A stretch of DNA of 10,595 nucleotides from a bacterium HR36. Its GTDB lineage: Bacteria > Planctomycetota > Planctomycetia > Gemmatales > HRBIN36. Location of the stretch: positions 1 to 10,595 of the forward strand of contig BEIM01000079.1 in the NCBI GenBank assembly GCA_002898995.1. Reading direction: 5' to 3'. Below, piece after piece: positions 7,420 to 10,595 of the stretch. The stretch's first letter is position 1, and every line of letters begins with the position of its first letter. Below the pieces are notes generated by a model. That model searched no databases. It saw only the letters and a list, made by a program, of their open reading frames with translations, and was not told where the DNA came from. The position numbers and the translations under genes were made by a program.

Positions 7420-7930
7420 GGTCAGTGTTGGGAGAAGTGGCAGCTCGTACGTCGTTTGCCCTTGCTGGCAGGCACGTAGCCAGGGCCAGTTGGTAAGCCT
7501 GGCGCAGGCTGGTCGCTTGATAAAGCGCTTCCGCCTGGGGATTCCATTGGGCGGATAGTTCGCGGGTGTGCTGTTCCGCCAGTGCCAGGCATTGCAAAAC
7601 TCGGCTCAGCGTTTGCAACACCTGCTGTTTTTTTTCTGCTATTTCCGTCGCGCTGAGCTGAGGACAATCGGCCAACGCGGGTTGTACCGCCGGCAACGAG
7701 GCCAGGATCGTGGAGCTTTCCTCTGCGTAACGATACAATTTGGTCAGCAGATCGGTCGCTAATTGCCCCTGGAGCAGACGTCCGCGATACTCCGTCAGCA
7801 GGCGCTCAATATGCTGGTAGGTTTGCAGCAACTGATCGAAGCGTTGATTCAACTCAACCGCAGCTGGCGAGACGCTTGCTACTGTAGCGGAGCTGCCAAT
7901 GCTTTGTTGGGAGAAAGGAATTGGTGTCAT
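7352..7930 (-). CDS. Hypothetical alpha-helical protein, 192 aa
   Basis: I do not recognise a family. There is no signal peptide or membrane segment, so it should be cytoplasmic. Residues about 25-155 are almost entirely helical by composition, rich in Leu, Gln, Ala and Glu, with heptad-like stretches (LNQRFDQLLQTYQHIERLLTEYRGRLL, and the segment from IAEKKQQVLQTL to LAEQHTREL). The last 30 residues are Ala/Asp/Arg-rich, look disordered, and are encoded in the overlap with the sigma-54 activator gene. Its ATG shares the ATGA tetranucleotide (7927-7930) with the stop of the upstream coiled-coil/TPR gene, which argues that it is translated by coupling and real. The outline loosely resembles small helical chaperones such as FlgN, or a PspA-like regulator, but no diagnostic motif is visible. 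One possible role, from position only, is control of the overlapping activator. Confidence 0.72.
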   Translation of the reverse strand: MTPIPFSQQSIGSSATVASVSPAAVELNQRFDQLLQTYQHIERLLTEYRGRLLQGQLATDLLTKLYRYAEESSTILASLPAVQPALADCPQLSATEIAEKKQQVLQTLSRVLQCLALAEQHTRELSAQWNPQAEALYQATSLRQAYQLALATCLPARANDVRAATSPNTDHADHRSAPGADSAASRAQREEP

Positions 7931-8871
7931 CGGCCCTGCTCACGGTTTCGGCGCCAGGCACGAATCTGCTCCAGACGCCGCTGAGTTTCCTGTTGCCAGC
8001 GGAGCTGACTCAACTGCCATTGGGCACACTCCACAGCGAAGACCTCGCTGCGACTATTGGCGATTTCCCGAAAAAGTGCGATAGCCTCCTCGGTGCGGCC
8101 CAGCTTGTGCAAACAAACCGCCTGCAAATATTGCAGCAGCAGCCGATCCTCGCGAGATAACTCATTCTGTTCGACCAGCCGGAACGCTGCCAGCGCGGCC
8201 TCATAGCTGCCAGCGCCAAACAGAGTTTGCCCTAGTTCCATAGGCGCGAGTGGCTTTTTCGGGGCCTGGCTGGAATTGGATTGGCTGACCGAAGCCGTGC
8301 CTTTCTCAGCGCTCGATTCTTGGCCAGCCACTGGCGATCCGGAATGGGCATTCTGCTCAGGAGGAGAGGGGTTCGGACGAGGTTTTGCCGCAGCAGGGGC
8401 AAAACCCTGACTGCTGCCTGAAGACTGCGCAGATGCTGGCGGCATGGTCGCCGCATTGGAGACCGGTTTGGATAGTGCGGAACCGTGGCCGTTTCCCGGA
8501 TCGGCTGTGGGGACGTCCAGAACCATCTGCATGAGCAAGCGCTGCACGTGGTGCTGCAAAAAGTCCTGCTGCGGCTCGGCTGGTGGCGGTGGGGGAAGTA
8601 TGGGCTGGTGACGTATCTGCCGAAGGCGCTCACGTTCCTGCCGCAGTCGCTCCAGCTCCTGGTGCAATCGAGGAATGGTCTCGTCCTGGCCTGTTCTACT
8701 CTCTGGGTTTGGACAAGTCTTATCGGACTGGCAGCGCCCGGGAGTTTGCCTGGTTTCCGGAGGGAGGACTCGCGGAGCCGGCAAGGGAGTATCCGGCTGA
8801 GCGAGTGCCGCCGCTACCAGCACGAGAGCCGACGGGAGCAAACAGCTAATCAAGTAAGCGAGACGCTGCAT
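7927..8871 (-). CDS. Secreted coiled-coil / Pro-rich / TPR protein (CpoB-like layout)
   Basis: A 314-residue exported protein. Residues 1-24 are a Sec signal peptide (basic MQR start, hydrophobic core, ALA cleavage site before Q25). Then come a Pro/Thr-rich stretch with a Cys pair (C47, C53), a short charged coiled coil (about 64-88, LHQELERLRQERERLRQIR), a polyproline patch (93-97), a low-complexity Ser/Pro/Ala linker (about 120-207) and a C-terminal TPR region (about 211-290, GAGSYEAALAAFRLVE and LGRTEEAIALFREI). The order signal, coiled coil, linker, TPR recalls CpoB/YbgF of the Tol-Pal envelope system, but no tol or pal gene is in the window and the linker is unusually long, so I would not name it. 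The ATG at 8871 has AGAGGG 8 nt upstream, 24 nt after the stop of the TPR-STN gene, and the 3' end overlaps the next gene by ATGA. A periplasmic scaffold or assembly factor is likely. Confidence 0.82.
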   Translation of the reverse strand: MQRLAYLISCLLPSALVLVAAALAQPDTPLPAPRVLPPETRQTPGRCQSDKTCPNPESRTGQDETIPRLHQELERLRQERERLRQIRHQPILPPPPPAEPQQDFLQHHVQRLLMQMVLDVPTADPGNGHGSALSKPVSNAATMPPASAQSSGSSQGFAPAAAKPRPNPSPPEQNAHSGSPVAGQESSAEKGTASVSQSNSSQAPKKPLAPMELGQTLFGAGSYEAALAAFRLVEQNELSREDRLLLQYLQAVCLHKLGRTEEAIALFREIANSRSEVFAVECAQWQLSQLRWQQETQRRLEQIRAWRRNREQGR

Positions 8872-8879
8872 AAGCGTAT

Positions 8880-8885
8880 CCCTCT
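8880..8885 (-). promoter_or_regulatory. Shine-Dalgarno for the secreted coiled-coil/TPR gene
   Basis: AGAGGG on the minus strand, 8 nt before the ATG at 8871, within the 24-nt gap after the TPR-STN gene. It supports this start, and with it the signal peptide that begins directly at MQR. Confidence 0.5.
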
Positions 8886-8895
8886 GCTGGGGCTG

Positions 8896-10595
8896 TCATG
8901 GCTCAGGGAAGCGACCGGCAAAACATTCGGCGGCACGGGGCGCATCGCCGATCGCGGCATAGGCTTCCCCGAGCAAGCGCAGCACCGATTCGCGAGGAAC
9001 TTTGGCCGGCTGCAGAAGCACTTGACGGGCATGTTCGATGGCTTTCTGGTAATCGGCTTGGTGCAGTGCTGAACGCGCCAGCAGCCAATGCCCTGCTGCG
9101 GTGCGTTCTACGTCGGCCGACTGCAACAGTTCTCTCATGGTTCGCTGGATTTCCTCATGCAAACCCAGGGCCAGACAGCTTTCGCCATACGCCAGCAACA
9201 GTTCTTTACGCCACTCGGAACGAGCCCGGGGCAGGGCCTGACGATAGATGCGCAGGGCTTGTTCCGGCAAATGTAAGCGCATCCAGGCCTGCCCGGCGAG
9301 CAGCGGTCCTAACGGTTCCAAGAAACGCCAATCCGGCACATGGAGCAACGCGGTGAGCAAATCTTCGGCTTCGCGTCGATCGGCCATGCGTCCTAGCCGC
9401 AATCGGGAGCGGGCCAGAGCATCCAGGAAGGCCGCACAATTACGAACCGGTTCGCGTTGCAGCACCCGCCGATTTTCTACCAGCAAGTGATGAGCAGCCA
9501 CTGCATTGTCGAGATGTAAATAACTGGCTGATAACAGCAACAAGGCTGCAGGTCGTACATCGGCCGCTTTGGCTATGTGGGCAGCGCGGCGTAACAGCGG
9601 CACTGCCTGTTCCACCCGCAGTTGTTCCAATTCCGTGCGCCCCGCATACAAGTATGCCAGAGGGGTCAAGCGATGGTCTGGAGCCTGGTCAGCAGCGCGT
9701 ATCCAGTAGCGTTTAGCCGTTTCCACGTCTCCTTCTTCCCAGTGCATCACCGCCAGATTGAAGCTGGCGTAGAACGATTCGGGTTGCTGAGGCCAACGAA
9801 GGAGAAGACGCTCCCACCACATGGCAGCGTCGTGCCGTTCGCGGAGGCGCTGGTGGGATAGCCCCCGGAGCCAGAACAGCCGGTGTAGCCCAGGCACCGC
9901 CGCATCATGACTTTGCAGAAGCAGACGGTTCAGTGTGGCTCGGGCGGTACGGTTGACGCTCTGCCGAACCTGCTCGAGCCAAGTCTGGCGCTCCCCCAGC
10001 GCAGTAGCAGCCCCCAGCTCAGCGCTGCTCACAACGTACCAAGAGTTCCCTTCTCGATACCAGGCACAGTCGGCTGTATCTGCAAACAGGGTGAGTAGTT
10101 CGCCCAGCGGCCAACCCTCCACGTGCACATCATGAAGCTGACGCTCGGCCAGCAAACCTTGGGCTGCAGCGGAGAAGGCGACCTGCGTCCCGGCTTCCTG
10201 TGCCAGACGCTGCAACACTTCCCGCACACTCCGCTGGGCAATGCGCACTGAGACCAAGCGTTCTTCTGGCGTATTATCCGGACGGACTTGCCAGGATTCA
10301 TCCGCGACGGGCCAAGGTCGCAATGCCTGGTCGCCGAGCTTGTTCAGCCATAACCACTGGTTTTCGGGCGCTTCCACACTCCAGGGCGCGGCTACGATAG
10401 CTGGTTCCAGAATGTTCGGAAGGCTTGTCTCAGTGTACCTGAGAACGGTCCACGCCATGTATTCCAACCGCGTCGCCCCTATCACCGATGGCGCTTGCAG
10501 GACGTGATCGCTGGCCGTGAGCAAAGCCTGAGCCAGGCGCTGGCACGCTGCTCCCTGTCGTCCCTGGCGATATTCCAGCCGGGCCATTCCCACCT
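8896..10595 (-). CDS. Large TPR protein with an embedded STN (secretin/TonB short N-terminal) domain (5' end missing)
   Basis: At least 565 residues. Numbering starts at the in-frame GTG at 10593. About 1-60 is helical and TPR-like (MARLEYRQGRQGAACQRLAQAL). About 112-190 reads as an STN domain: VRIAQRSVREVLQRLAQEAGTQ, then AFSAAAQGLLAERQL, the DVHVEGWPLGELL turn and helix, and a final strand SWYVVSS. STN domains occur at the N-termini of secretins and TonB-dependent receptors and contact periplasmic partners. About 235-560 is a run of at least six TPR-like helix pairs, for example SFNLAVMHWEEGDVETAKRYW, AYLYAGRTELEQLRVEQAVPLLRRA and RLLGEAYAAIGDAPRAAECF. No beta-barrel or secretin domain follows the STN, and the protein ends in TPRs. 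The frame is open to the window edge and the first residues look mid-repeat, so the true start and any signal peptide probably lie outside. A start at the ATG at 10587 cannot be fully excluded. It appears to be the first visible gene of the unit with the secreted coiled-coil/TPR gene, and a periplasmic scaffold role is the best guess. Confidence 0.83.
   Translation of the reverse strand, partial: VGMARLEYRQGRQGAACQRLAQALLTASDHVLQAPSVIGATRLEYMAWTVLRYTETSLPNILEPAIVAAPWSVEAPENQWLWLNKLGDQALRPWPVADESWQVRPDNTPEERLVSVRIAQRSVREVLQRLAQEAGTQVAFSAAAQGLLAERQLHDVHVEGWPLGELLTLFADTADCAWYREGNSWYVVSSAELGAATALGERQTWLEQVRQSVNRTARATLNRLLLQSHDAAVPGLHRLFWLRGLSHQRLRERHDAAMWWERLLLRWPQQPESFYASFNLAVMHWEEGDVETAKRYWIRAADQAPDHRLTPLAYLYAGRTELEQLRVEQAVPLLRRAAHIAKAADVRPAALLLLSASYLHLDNAVAAHHLLVENRRVLQREPVRNCAAFLDALARSRLRLGRMADRREAEDLLTALLHVPDWRFLEPLGPLLAGQAWMRLHLPEQALRIYRQALPRARSEWRKELLLAYGESCLALGLHEEIQRTMRELLQSADVERTAAGHWLLARSALHQADYQKAIEHARQVLLQPAKVPRESVLRLLGEAYAAIGDAPRAAECFAGRFPEP

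Noticed and set aside
6877..7479. Open frame of 200 codons on the plus strand, opposite the sigma-54 activator
   Set aside because: It is antisense to the Walker A region of a clear AAA+ gene and has no motifs of its own.
5461..7935. Sigma-54 promoter (-24/-12, TGGCAC-N5-TTGC) as a target of the activator within its own cluster
   Set aside because: Reading both strands by eye I found TGGCAC-like halves but none with a correctly spaced TTGC; a matrix scan of the whole genome would be needed.
8842..8871. LISC near the start of the secreted TPR protein as a lipobox (Cys10)
   Set aside because: The Cys is only ten residues in, too early for a lipoprotein signal peptide; a normal Sec signal with ALA cleavage at residue 24 fits better.
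8485..9072. Open frame of 195 codons on the plus strand across the TPR gene junction
   Set aside because: It is antisense to the signal peptide and ribosome-binding site of one gene and the end of another, with no recognisable domain.
1..10595. tRNA, rRNA, CRISPR, insertion sequence or phage features
   Set aside because: No cloverleaf, ribosomal RNA segment, regularly spaced repeat, transposase, integrase or terminal inverted repeat was seen; gaps between genes are all under 300 nt.

Overview
The window most likely comes from a member of the Planctomycetota. The main evidence is the first gene, which combines a sugar-dehydrogenase-like propeller, HEAT-type helical repeats and a C-terminal CxxCH cytochrome domain. 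That architecture (families TIGR02604 and TIGR02603, named from memory) is typical of Pirellula-type planctomycetes and Verrucomicrobia. The moderately high GC content, scarce Shine-Dalgarno sites and abundance of TPR proteins agree with this. Genus cannot be fixed from the sequence alone.

Layout. The large cytochrome/propeller gene (3-2963, plus strand, missing its 5' end) is the only plus-strand gene. It converges on a minus-strand block that fills the rest of the window. Read in the direction of transcription (right to left), that block is: a large TPR protein with an embedded secretin/TonB short N-terminal (STN) domain (8896 to the right edge, 5' end missing); a secreted coiled-coil, proline-rich and TPR protein (7927-8871); a small helical protein of unknown function (7352-7930); a sigma-54 activator with AAA+ and Fis-type HTH domains but no sensory domain (6166-7419); a universal stress protein (5656-6105); a single-pass membrane protein with a TPR-like soluble domain (4612-5394); and an RluD-type 23S rRNA pseudouridine synthase (3239-4327).

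The first four minus-strand genes are tightly packed: a 24-nt gap, a 4-nt ATGA overlap and a 68-nt overlap. They look like one transcription unit. The universal stress gene follows after 60 nt with its own Shine-Dalgarno sequence. Gaps of about 260-280 nt, some holding hairpins, separate the last two genes, which may be transcribed independently.

How the genes may work together (inference): the TPR-STN protein and the secreted coiled-coil/TPR protein look like envelope assembly or scaffold factors. The sigma-54 activator encoded with them has no receiver, GAF or PAS domain, so its activity is probably set by a partner protein, as with PspF. The overlapping helical gene is one candidate partner. 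No secretin barrel, TonB receptor or flagellar structural gene is in the window, so the process served is unresolved. I see no tRNA, rRNA, CRISPR array, insertion sequence or phage gene. Of the short non-coding structures, the most interesting is a three-armed repeat at 5420-5443, just upstream of the membrane-anchored TPR gene.
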